Source: Rhodanobacter sp.
GTDB taxonomy: Bacteria > Pseudomonadota > Gammaproteobacteria > Xanthomonadales > Rhodanobacteraceae
NCBI GenBank assembly: GCA_022730295.1
Contig: DZCM01000011.1
Coordinates: 1-35,654 of the forward strand
Reading direction: 5' to 3'
DNA: 35,654 bases
Numbering within the stretch: position 1 is the stretch's first letter; every line of letters starts with the position of its first letter. Shown piece by piece: positions 1 to 7,398 of the stretch. Made by a program: the position numbers and the translations under genes. A model generated the notes under the pieces. The model saw only the letters and a program-made list of their open reading frames with translations, had not been told where the DNA came from and searched no databases.

Positions 1-591
1 CCGGTGGTGGTGATCCACGAGCTCGCGCACGCGGTGCCGCTGGCACGCGCACTGGTCGCAGGCGGCGCACCAGCGATCGAGGTCACCTTGCGCACGCCGG
101 TCGCGCTCGACGCGATTCGCGCGATCGCTACCGAGGTCGAAGGCGCAAAGGTTGGCGCCGGCACCGTCCTGTCGCCCCACGACCTCACGGCTGCCACCCA
201 CGCCGGCGCGCACTTCGCGGTGTCGCCCGGCTGCACGCCCGCCCTGCTAGACGCCGCAGCCTACATCGCCGTGCCGTTGCTGCCCGGTGCCGCCACCGCG
301 AGCGAAGTGCTGGCGCTACTTGAGCGCGGTTACACCCTGCAAAAGTGTTTTCCAGCGGCAGTGATCGGTGGCACGGCTTTGCTGAAAGCATGGGCCGGCC
401 CGTTGCCCACGGCGCGTTTTTGCCCCACCGGCGGCATCACCGCGGAGCACGCACGCGAGTACCTCACGCTGCCCAACGTGGTGTGTGTCGGCGGCTCGTG
501 GCTCACGCCGCGTGCGCTGGTCGAAGCCGGTGACTGGCAGGCGATCGAAGCACTTGCGCGCGCCGCAAGTGCGCTGCGCGCGAACGCGTAG
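1..591 (+). CDS. eda: KDPG aldolase (Entner-Doudoroff), 5' end cut off
   Basis: 2-keto-3-deoxy-6-phosphogluconate aldolase, a cytosolic class I (Schiff-base) aldolase that splits KDPG into pyruvate and glyceraldehyde-3-phosphate. The frame is open from the first base, so the true start lies left of the window; the GTG codons at 4-12 are internal. Visible family landmarks are [27 protein letters not shown], the Schiff-base lysine segment LQKCFPAA (KFFPAE-like in homologues) and the phosphate-binding end CPTGGIT. About 196 residues remain of roughly 210, so little is missing. The stop is TAG at 589-591, and the next gene converges with only 9 bp between the two stops. The glycine-rich loop reads AAVIGG rather than the common AEASGG, a conservative difference. 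Confidence 0.93.
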   Translation, partial: PVVVIHELAHAVPLARALVAGGAPAIEVTLRTPVALDAIRAIATEVEGAKVGAGTVLSPHDLTAATHAGAHFAVSPGCTPALLDAAAYIAVPLLPGAATASEVLALLERGYTLQKCFPAAVIGGTALLKAWAGPLPTARFCPTGGITAEHAREYLTLPNVVCVGGSWLTPRALVEAGDWQAIEALARAASALRANA

Positions 592-600
592 GGTCAAGCA

Positions 601-2409
601 TCAGTTCCCGGCGTCCGGCCGGTCATCCGCCATGTCGGCGAGATGCGCCGCCGCGTTGGCGCGAAACGTCGCCCGACCCACCGCCCCAGCCTCGCGACGA
701 AACGCCGGATCGTGCGCATCCCAGTAACGGATCAGGCTTGCCGCCAGCGCGTATTCGCGCGGCATCGACGCGTGCTCGACGCCCTCGCCATCCGTACCCA
801 GCATCACCCGCACGTGCGCCATCAGCATGTCTTTCAGCGGGTGCGCACCGAGCACGCTGGCGACGGCTTGCGCATCATCGGGATTCGGAATCAGCAGCTC
901 GGGCAGGTCGTTCAGCGCGGCATTGCGACTTGGGCGCGCGGCCGCCTGTACTGCGCGTTTGGCAACGTTGCGGCCATCCGGCATGTCGGAAAACGACCAC
1001 GCGCCGGTCGCGAGATTGCTGTCGAGATTGATGTCGGCCTCGATGTGCAGCCGCGCCATGGCCTCGGCTTGCGCCAGCGTTGCGTGGGTGACGTGGCCAA
1101 AACGGATGACGACGTAAGCATCGAAATCCGGATGCGTTTTGCGTACACGCGCAACCGCGTCGATCAACATGCTGATGTTGTCGCGCGGCGCTTGCGCATT
1201 CGTGACGACGTTGCCGTCGAGCACCGGTACCTTGGCGAACATCGACTCGAAGGTCCACGGCTGCGGCGGCGGCCGCTTCGCGTAATACGCGGTGAAGCCC
1301 TCGCCAACATGCGTGTGCACCAGCAACTTGCCATGCCAGCCCAGCGTGCGGCGCGCATGGGCAGCACGATATACGGCGTCGACCAACGCTTCGTAATACG
1401 CCATGCCCGCCGGACTGAAGCAGGTCATCTCCGGACCGGCGGTGTCGATTCCGACCAGGGTGTCGAAGAAATCGGTGCGCACGTCGGCAGGAAGCACTTC
1501 ATGGCCACTGCGGTTACGGCCCAACAACGCGTTGTACATCTGATCCGGAGACAGCTTCAGCACCGCCGGCAACGGCACCGCGTGGCAACGACCCGTGTGC
1601 TCGAAGGTCTGGTAGGCATCGCCAGTCGCATTCTCGCCAAGCTGGTCGGTGTGCGTCATCAGGATGATCCGCACCCGCGGCGGCGTTTCGTACAGACGTG
1701 CGAACGTCGCAGCCAGCTCGCGCGGTTTGCGCGCGGAACAAAGAATGCTTTGCATGCGTGGCGAATGACGCTCCGCATCAAACCGCCAGCCGCCGATGAA
1801 ACTGATCGACTGCTCGGAGCGCGTGATGTGGGTACGCGCCAGCTCCAGCACACCCGCCGTGCACAACGCTTCGCCCAGCGCCTCCGCGCTGCCGGCGTAG
1901 TAGGTGTGCGCGAGCCATGCACTGGCCGGCCCATGGAACGCGTAGGCACTGTCGAACTCGGTGTAGGGCGTCGCCGTGAAGATGCGTTCCAACGCAGCAT
2001 CAAGTGTCTGCGCCGACATGCCTGCATGCGCTGGATGCAACGCCAGCGTCGCGCGCGCGCCCAAACCGTAGCGTTGGTTCGATGCAAACGGCCGGTCGCC
2101 CAGCGCGGCGCGATGCTGTGCATACCAGCCGTCATCCAGCCAGGTGTAGAAGCGCAGCTTGTCCGCTTGTGTGACGCCCGCGCCCGACCCTTCCAGCTTG
2201 CCGATGAAGGCCGGCAGATCGACGTACGCCTGCCACGGCAACACACCACCCATGTGTGAATGCGGGTCGAAATAGCCCGCTGCGCGCGTCGTCGCTGTAG
2301 GGGGCGCGACCTGCCGCACCGGCAGCGTACACCCTGACAGCAACGCCACCGACACGACGATGCCGGCAAGAATGCGCACTCGATACCGCGTGGTGGTGGC
2401 CGCTGCCAT
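601..2409 (-). CDS. Lipoprotein with adenosine-deaminase-like amidohydrolase fold
   Basis: Predicted exported lipoprotein of about 602 residues. I start it at the ATG at 2409 because a basic n-region (TTRYRVR) and hydrophobic stretch then lead directly into the lipobox LLSGC (Cys27); an upstream ATG at 2436 would add nine residues. Metal-centre motifs follow in the order seen in adenosine deaminases: HSH near residues 50-52, HTHVGEG (HAGE-like), FGHVTHA and LGTDGEGVEH. The second Asp of the usual TDD motif is Gly here. The protein is much longer than cytosolic adenosine deaminase (about 340 aa), with extra segments between the motifs. The substrate is unknown; a secreted or periplasmic deaminase or other amidohydrolase is an inference. 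It converges with eda and is not obviously in an operon. Confidence 0.7.
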   Translation of the reverse strand: MAAATTTRYRVRILAGIVVSVALLSGCTLPVRQVAPPTATTRAAGYFDPHSHMGGVLPWQAYVDLPAFIGKLEGSGAGVTQADKLRFYTWLDDGWYAQHRAALGDRPFASNQRYGLGARATLALHPAHAGMSAQTLDAALERIFTATPYTEFDSAYAFHGPASAWLAHTYYAGSAEALGEALCTAGVLELARTHITRSEQSISFIGGWRFDAERHSPRMQSILCSARKPRELAATFARLYETPPRVRIILMTHTDQLGENATGDAYQTFEHTGRCHAVPLPAVLKLSPDQMYNALLGRNRSGHEVLPADVRTDFFDTLVGIDTAGPEMTCFSPAGMAYYEALVDAVYRAAHARRTLGWHGKLLVHTHVGEGFTAYYAKRPPPQPWTFESMFAKVPVLDGNVVTNAQAPRDNISMLIDAVARVRKTHPDFDAYVVIRFGHVTHATLAQAEAMARLHIEADINLDSNLATGAWSFSDMPDGRNVAKRAVQAAARPSRNAALNDLPELLIPNPDDAQAVASVLGAHPLKDMLMAHVRVMLGTDGEGVEHASMPREYALAASLIRYWDAHDPAFRREAGAVGRATFRANAAAHLADMADDRPDAGN

Positions 2410-2673
2410 ATTCTGATCACTTCGGAAACCAGCCATGACTCAGGCTCCCCGAGACCGATGCGCGCATGCCTATCGGAGGCGGTAAAGCATTGCGTTGTTG
2501 CAACGTTCGTCGCGCAACCGCACGTCGCCGGTCCATTGGTGCCTGCCAGCCTTGCACCTTCGAAGTGCCGACCGCCCAGGAGCATCTCGGATGACCCCGC
2601 AGCCGATGTGACGGGTTTACGGGGCCGTCAACGAGTCTGCCTTGCACCGCGCCATACCACGCCGGTCACCCGC

Positions 2674-3672
2674 TCACATCCGCCCCGGCAGTGTCATCGG
2701 GTCGAACTTCACCAGTCGGGCGCGGGCGGCTTTGCCGGTGCGGACGATGTCCATGAATCCGCGCTCATTTCGCTTTTCCTTTACCAGCTCGGTGTAGCTT
2801 TCGAACTGGCTTCGCAGCTTGCCGGAGTTCGTGTACGCCTTGATCACCACTTCCGGCGGGTTGTTCACTTCCCCGTTGTTCACCCCGCAAATGGTGCCGT
2901 CCCCGTTGCTGATAACCCAATGTCCGTTCCAACCGCCGGGCCCCGAATCCTCCATCCACATGTGGACGACGAATCCCTTCGGGATGGCCGGCAGGGTGCT
3001 CGAACCGTTGAACGGTTGACCCGGCAGCCATACCGCCTCGCCTGTGCCGAACAGCTCGTCCAACGCGGCCTCGCCAGTCGGCCCCGGGTTACGCATGAAC
3101 CAGCGCAGCGACACCACTCCGGACTTCAGCAGCCACGCCAACACCCCGCGGTAGCACGTCTCGCTGGGCCCGGAGAGCGGGAAGTTGTTCCGCGATAGGG
3201 TCAGGTTGCCGGCGATCGGCGGCGGGGCGCCGGAGGGAGCGCCTGTCTTGGCTACATCCGAAACGCCGTCCGCGGTCGCCCCGGGGACGATCGCGAACAT
3301 ACCGATGCCGGCACAAATACTCGCCTCGGTTTGCATTCCCCAATGCGCCAAGCTCAGCGCTTTCCAGTTGGTGGGCAGGTAGCTGGAATGGGCGGTGGCA
3401 CCGCCGACCAAACTCATCTTGGCCCACAGGTCGGAGAAGTACACACGCTGGCACAGCAACAGTGCCCGCAGCGCGTTTCGGGCAGGCTTGTTGGCCGTGG
3501 TGTTTTTGTGTACGCCCGGGGTGCTGCCCAAGGCGATTTCCTTCGAGATTGCATCCCGGGCCATGGTGACGATGGTGTTGATGTGATCGCCAATCTTTGG
3601 GACGACGTTCGGAAACGCGGTATTCAGATAATTGATCGTCTCTGTCCAGCGCGCTGCATCGGACTTGTTCAC
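2674..3672 (-). CDS. Orphan protein, possible papain-fold (NlpC/P60-like) hydrolase
   Basis: A 332-residue protein I cannot assign to a family. The start is GTG at 3672 with a good AGGAG six bases upstream. There is no signal peptide. The N-terminal 150 residues look helical, followed by a Pro/Ala/Gly linker (GAPSGAPPPIAG near residue 145). The C-terminal half has a possible nucleophile in SETCYRGVLAWLL, then PKGFVVHMW and, about 35 residues on, GHWVISNGDG followed by GVNNG. That Cys ... P-G-x-V-V-x-x-W ... G-H-W-V pattern resembles NlpC/P60, CHAP and amidase-type papain folds. The gene stands alone between gene-free stretches of 264 and 177 bp, and its composition looks less GC-rich than its neighbours, suggesting acquisition. 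A secreted effector or peptidase is speculative. Confidence 0.65.
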   Translation of the reverse strand: MNKSDAARWTETINYLNTAFPNVVPKIGDHINTIVTMARDAISKEIALGSTPGVHKNTTANKPARNALRALLLCQRVYFSDLWAKMSLVGGATAHSSYLPTNWKALSLAHWGMQTEASICAGIGMFAIVPGATADGVSDVAKTGAPSGAPPPIAGNLTLSRNNFPLSGPSETCYRGVLAWLLKSGVVSLRWFMRNPGPTGEAALDELFGTGEAVWLPGQPFNGSSTLPAIPKGFVVHMWMEDSGPGGWNGHWVISNGDGTICGVNNGEVNNPPEVVIKAYTNSGKLRSQFESYTELVKEKRNERGFMDIVRTGKAARARLVKFDPMTLPGRM

Positions 3673-3678
3673 GGTTAG

Positions 3679-3683
3679 CTCCT
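3679..3683 (-). promoter_or_regulatory. Ribosome binding site of the orphan protein
   Basis: AGGAG read on the minus strand, six bases before GTG 3672-3670. It decides the non-ATG start of the orphan gene and is one of the better Shine-Dalgarno sequences in the window. Confidence 0.7.
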
Positions 3684-3849
3684 GCGCTAGCGGGCGGGCT
3701 TGCAGTCATGTCGGTCGTGCTGGCAACCGCCTGGACCGGCCGGGATGCTTTACCCGGCCTGGGCAACCTGTTGCCCGACCCGGGGTTGGGGGGAACGAGG
3801 ATATCAGTGCCCGGATTAACTCCGTCGGGTCAAGGCGGGAACAATCTGG

Positions 3850-4686
3850 TCACCCCAACGCCTGCGCCATCCACACCAGGCTTGCCATGCGCCCGCTGTG
3901 GGCGGCGTCACGGCGAAACGAATGCAGGCGCGGATCAGTGAAGGTGTCGAATCCGCCCCCGAACATGCGCGTCACGCCTGCCGCATGCAGGCGCTGGCGC
4001 GCGAGCGCGTAGAGATCACACTGCCAATGTCCGGTCCGGGCCGCGGTGAACGCTGCTGCGGCAGTTGCTTCATGCGCGATGAATGCACCGCGTACTTCAT
4101 CTCCAACCTCATATGACTTCGCGGCAATCGCCGGGCCGAGCCATGCGAGTATGTTCGCGCGCGGCGTATGCATCGCAGTCACCGTGGCGTCGAGCACGCC
4201 AGCGACCAGCCCACGCCAACCCGCATGCGCGGCGGCAATTTCGGATCCGTCATCAGCGCAGAACAACACCGGCAGGCAGTCGGCAGTCTGGATCGCCAGC
4301 ACCACGCCGGGAGTGCGGGTTACGGCGGCATCAGCTTCCCCGGTCGCATCGCCCCCATCCACCCTGCGGGCACCTTCCCCTGCAAAAGGGGCCGGGTTGG
4401 GGCGGGGAGAATCAACGTGAACCACTTGCGTACCATGCACCTGCCGCAGCCAACGCGGTACCGAGGGCAACGTTAGCGCGGCTTGCAGGAACTCGCGATT
4501 CCGTGCGACGGCGTCCGGATCATCGCCACAATGCACGCCGACGTTGAACCCGAACGGTGAGTTCTGCGCCAATCCCGGTCCTGCACGCGTGGTGACCACC
4601 GCACGCACATTGGCCGGCGCAGGCCAAACGGGCACCAACCATGAGGACGCCACGTCAGCCACGGCCAGTTTCCGCACCCGCGACAT
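3850..4686 (-). CDS. pgeF: PgeF/YfiH multicopper-oxidase-like (laccase domain) protein
   Basis: Member of the YfiH/LACC1 family (DUF152), 278 residues. In E. coli the protein is a peptidoglycan editing factor that limits misincorporation of amino acids into muropeptides; homologues act on purine nucleosides. The three zinc ligands are present: His84 in VHGTQV, Cys137 in TADCLPV and His154 in AHAGWRG. The C-terminus SFRRDAAHSGRMASLVW matches the family signature, although the preceding GGxxCT is GGGFDT. Residues about 93-112 (PNPAPFAGEGARRVDGG) are an insertion encoded by a GC-rich palindromic repeat, listed separately. The gene follows rluD and overlaps it by 32 bp if the ATG at 4686 is used; a GTG at 4653, just after the rluD stop, is an alternative start. 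The rluD-pgeF pairing is conserved in proteobacteria. Confidence 0.93.
   Translation of the reverse strand: MSRVRKLAVADVASSWLVPVWPAPANVRAVVTTRAGPGLAQNSPFGFNVGVHCGDDPDAVARNREFLQAALTLPSVPRWLRQVHGTQVVHVDSPRPNPAPFAGEGARRVDGGDATGEADAAVTRTPGVVLAIQTADCLPVLFCADDGSEIAAAHAGWRGLVAGVLDATVTAMHTPRANILAWLGPAIAAKSYEVGDEVRGAFIAHEATAAAAFTAARTGHWQCDLYALARQRLHAAGVTRMFGGGFDTFTDPRLHSFRRDAAHSGRMASLVWMAQALG
4351..4408. repeat. Palindromic repeat carried in frame inside pgeF
   Basis: The plus strand reads GCCCCCATCC, ACCCTGCGGG, CACCTTCCCC, TGCAAAAGGGG and then a G-rich arm. The first 34 bases match 30 of 34 bases of the element at 18637-18670 in ileS. Read on the coding strand it adds about 18 residues between VVHVDS and the conserved EADA segment, where the E. 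coli protein has only a short loop. The reading frame stays open across it. Confidence 0.75.
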
Positions 4687-5623
4687 CCGCGCGCAATGCC
4701 ACCAGCAGGTCGAGGAAGTCTCGCGGCGGCGCAGCCTCGAACGCCAGCACCTCGCCGGTCACCGGATGCGTGAACGCCAGCCGCTCGGCATGCAAGGCCT
4801 GGCGCCTGAATCCACGCAGCGCATCGGCAAGTTCACTCGTCGCGCCGCGTGGCAGGCGCAAACCCTTGCCGTACAGCGGATCGCCGACCAGTGGATACCC
4901 CGCGTGCGCCATGTGCACGCGGATCTGGTGGGTGCGACCGGATTCCAGCTCGCATTGCAGCAGCGCCTGCGCACGGAACTTCTCGCGCACGCGGTAGTGG
5001 GTGACGGCCGGGCGCCCGCCCTCGCGTACGGCGCGGCGCAAGCGATCGGCTGGATGCCGGTCCAGCGGGGCATCCACCTTGCCGCCGGCGACCGGCACGC
5101 CATTGACGATCGCGGCATAGCGGCGATGGACATCGCGCACAGCCAGCATTGCGACCAGCGCGGTGTGCGCTGGCAGCGAGCGCGCGACCACCAGCAAGCC
5201 GGAAGTGTCCTTGTCCAGCCGATGCACGATCCCGCCGCGCGGGATCCTGGCGAGGCCGGGATCATGGTGCAACAGCGCGTTCAAAAGCGTGCCATCGCGG
5301 TTGCCCGCACCGGGATGCACGACCAGTCCGGCGGGCTTGTTCAGCACCAGCAGGTCGGCGTCCTCGAACACGACTTCGAGCGTGATCGCTTCGGGGCGGT
5401 CACCGAGTACCGGCGCGTCATCCGCCGTCCAATCCACCTGCTCGCCGCCAGCCACGCGGGTCTTGGGCTGGACCTTGGCGCCATCCAGCAGGATCCGGCC
5501 GTCCTTCACCGCGGCGGCAAGGCGCGCGCGCGAATGGCCAAGGAACAACTGCGGCAATATCTGGTCGAAGCGTTGCCCGGCCGCATCGGCGGGCACCGCA
5601 GAATGGAACTGTTGTTCAGCCAC
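4655..5623 (-). CDS. rluD: 23S rRNA pseudouridine(1911/1915/1917) synthase RluD
   Basis: Cytosolic pseudouridine synthase of the RluA/RluD family, 322 residues, which modifies helix 69 of 23S rRNA. An N-terminal S4-like RNA-binding domain (residues about 17-65, SRARLAAAVKDGRILLDG) precedes the catalytic domain with the signature GGIVHRLDKDTSGLLVV, in which Asp137 is the catalytic nucleophile, and the conserved RTHQIRVHMAHAG near residue 230. Length and spacing are normal for RluD. It is transcribed leftward, divergent from bamD with 72 bp between start codons, and is translationally coupled to pgeF. This rluD-pgeF versus bamD arrangement is typical of gammaproteobacteria and supports RluD over RluA or RluC. 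Confidence 0.95.
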   Translation of the reverse strand: MAEQQFHSAVPADAAGQRFDQILPQLFLGHSRARLAAAVKDGRILLDGAKVQPKTRVAGGEQVDWTADDAPVLGDRPEAITLEVVFEDADLLVLNKPAGLVVHPGAGNRDGTLLNALLHHDPGLARIPRGGIVHRLDKDTSGLLVVARSLPAHTALVAMLAVRDVHRRYAAIVNGVPVAGGKVDAPLDRHPADRLRRAVREGGRPAVTHYRVREKFRAQALLQCELESGRTHQIRVHMAHAGYPLVGDPLYGKGLRLPRGATSELADALRGFRRQALHAERLAFTHPVTGEVLAFEAAPPRDFLDLLVALRADVAGAETGRG

Positions 5624-5660
5624 GCCGTGCGGCCTCCGGGTTGAATGTTGCGGATTCCGC

Positions 5661-5666
5661 TATCAT
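5661..5666 (+). promoter_or_regulatory. Possible -10 element upstream of bamD
   Basis: TATCAT lies 30 bases before the bamD ATG in the 72-bp divergent region. A TTGAAT at 5641-5646 could be a -35, but the 14-bp spacer is short, so only the -10 is proposed. Confidence 0.3.
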
Positions 5667-5695
5667 GACCGATTGCGTTAGCAAAGACCCTATCA

Positions 5696-6535
5696 ATGCC
5701 ATTCCGACGCCCTGCCCCGCTGAAATTTGCCCTCATCCTGCCGTTGCTGCTGGCTCTCGGCGCGTGCTCGATATTCCATCACGGCCCGCGCCAGACACTC
5801 AACAACATGACGGTGGAGCAGTTGTACCAGCGTGCCCACTCGATGTCGGAGGACGGCAACTGGAGCAATGCCGAGGCCGTTTATCAGAAGCTCATCGCTC
5901 GCTTCCCCTACGGCGCGTACAACGAGCAGTCACAGATCGAACTGGCTTACGCGCAATACAAGGACGGCAAACCGGAAGACGCGTATGCCACGATCAACGA
6001 GTTCATCAAGACCTTCCCGACGCAGCAGCACATTGCGTACGCGTATTACTTGCGCGGGCTGATCAACTTCGATCGCACCGGCAGCGGCATCCAGAAGCTG
6101 GCCAAGATCAGCCCGTCACGCTTTGATCAGGGCTACGCGCTGCAATCGTTCGACGACTTCAACACGCTGATCGCGCGCTTCCCGGACAGTCGCTACGCCG
6201 CCGACGCCCGCCAGCGCATGGTCTACCTGCGCAACCAGCTGGCCCAGGGCGAGCTGAACGTTGCCGAGTTCTACCTGCAGCGCAAGGCCTATGTCGCTGC
6301 CGCAGACCGCGCCAAATACATCGTCGAGCACTACCAGCGCGCGCCGCAAGTCGCCGATGCCCTGGCCGTGATGGCCAAGAGCTACCACAAGCTCGGCCAG
6401 CAGCAGTTGTCCGAACAGACCGCACAGGTGTTGAAGCTCAACTATCCGAACCACCCGTATTTGAGCCACCCCAACAGCTGGCCGAAGCACCATTCGTGGC
6501 CGTGGCGGTTGATTCCGCTGACCAGCGCGCATTGA
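5696..6535 (+). CDS. bamD: Outer-membrane assembly lipoprotein BamD (ComL)
   Basis: Essential lipoprotein of the Bam complex, anchored in the inner leaflet of the outer membrane, where it contacts BamA and receives outer-membrane protein substrates. The 279-residue product has a lipoprotein signal with lipobox LALGAC (Cys24), then TPR-like repeats: LYQRAHSMSEDGNWSNAEAVY, followed by FPYGAYNEQSQIELAYAQY and later units. The family signature YYLRGLINFDR and PSRFDQGYALQSFDDF are intact. The C-terminus (SWPKHHSWPWRLIP) is rich in Trp and Pro. It starts at the ATG 72 bp from rluD; no strong Shine-Dalgarno is visible. A large repeat-rich gap follows it, so it is probably monocistronic. Confidence 0.96.
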   Translation: MPFRRPAPLKFALILPLLLALGACSIFHHGPRQTLNNMTVEQLYQRAHSMSEDGNWSNAEAVYQKLIARFPYGAYNEQSQIELAYAQYKDGKPEDAYATINEFIKTFPTQQHIAYAYYLRGLINFDRTGSGIQKLAKISPSRFDQGYALQSFDDFNTLIARFPDSRYAADARQRMVYLRNQLAQGELNVAEFYLQRKAYVAAADRAKYIVEHYQRAPQVADALAVMAKSYHKLGQQQLSEQTAQVLKLNYPNHPYLSHPNSWPKHHSWPWRLIPLTSAH

Positions 6536-6590
6536 GGATCGCGCATCGCGTCATAGCGACGTGAACACGTCGCGGTAACCCCGCGCACAC

Positions 6591-7310
6591 TCGGACTGGT
6601 TGCTCCAAGACTGGCATCCATGCCCATTTTCCGCCCGCCTCCCTGGCGGGCGTGTGACTTTCTCTTGCGTGGCCAAGAGAAAGTCACCAAAGAGAAGGCC
6701 ACCCCGCGGATGCGCCTTCCGCACATCCCTGTGCTGCAGGTTCGCTCGCGGACTCCGGGGTTCGCCGAAGGTGCATCCATGCACCTGCGGCGAACTGGCG
6801 CACATCCCGTGCGCCACCCTGCGGGCTTATCCTGCGTCCGCTCACCGCACCCGAGGGGCCCGTTAGCGCGCATCGTGCGCGCTGTCGCCGCGAAGAACGG
6901 TGTTAGTTCTCGCTCCGGCCGAGGCCATGGATGGCCGCCGGCGAAGCGGAGCTCTCCGGTGCCGTTGGCGGTGACGCAGCCGTGACGCCGAGCGCGCGAG
7001 CAAGGCGCGCATGTTCGAGCACACGGACGTGCCGACTAAATCGGCAGGGATTGCCGAGTTGAACGCCGCAGGCGGCCCGTAGGGCGAGCCACAGGGATGT
7101 GGCGAGTAGTCTCGCGCCGGCGCGCGCGAGGCAAACGGCAAGGGCAGTCGAACGAACACGACGTTCGTTCGACCACTGCCACAGGCGCCATGGTCTTTGG
7201 CCGCTTTCTGCCGAAACAGAAAGTGGCTCGCTCGCCGCCGAGGCGAGCGAAACCTTCGCGAAAGCGCGTGAGGAGCCAAAGCACTGGATTACTCGCGCCA
7301 TCCATGGCGC
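6591..7310. repeat. Gene-free mosaic of palindromes between bamD and nadE
   Basis: The 863-bp gap 6536-7398 contains no convincing gene. It holds perfect or near-perfect inverted repeats: 6632-6652 (8-bp arms, CGCCCGCC), 6654-6687 (13-bp arms, GTGACTTTCTCTT), 7147-7173 (11-bp arms, GTCGAACGAAC), 7201-7226 (10-bp arms with one G-T pair, CCGCTTTCTG), 7228-7250 (9-bp arms, TCGCTCGCC) and 7295-7310 (7-bp arms, GCGCCAT). The left and right hairpins share the core CTTTCT/AGAAAG, as if they bounded a unit of about 570 bp. Short open frames across the block (for example EKVTRPPGRRAE on the minus strand) resemble spurious proteins often annotated in Xanthomonadales and are probably repeat translations. 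Confidence 0.55.
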
Positions 7311-7398
7311 TCGCCCTGCGGGCCATCGGCTTCGCCGATGTTCGCTCCGGCATCCTGCCTCCGCAGTCCGGCCTGCGCCGGGACGACGTTCCAGCGCG

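Noticed and set aside
4-12. GTG codons at the left edge as a start for the KDPG aldolase
   Set aside because: The frame continues to base 1 and the protein would lack the conserved N-terminal strand, so the gene is simply cut by the window.
643-2259. 538-residue open frame opposite the ADA-like lipoprotein
   Set aside because: Antisense shadow in GC-rich DNA; Arg/His-rich translation with no motifs, while the other strand has a signal peptide and metal motifs.
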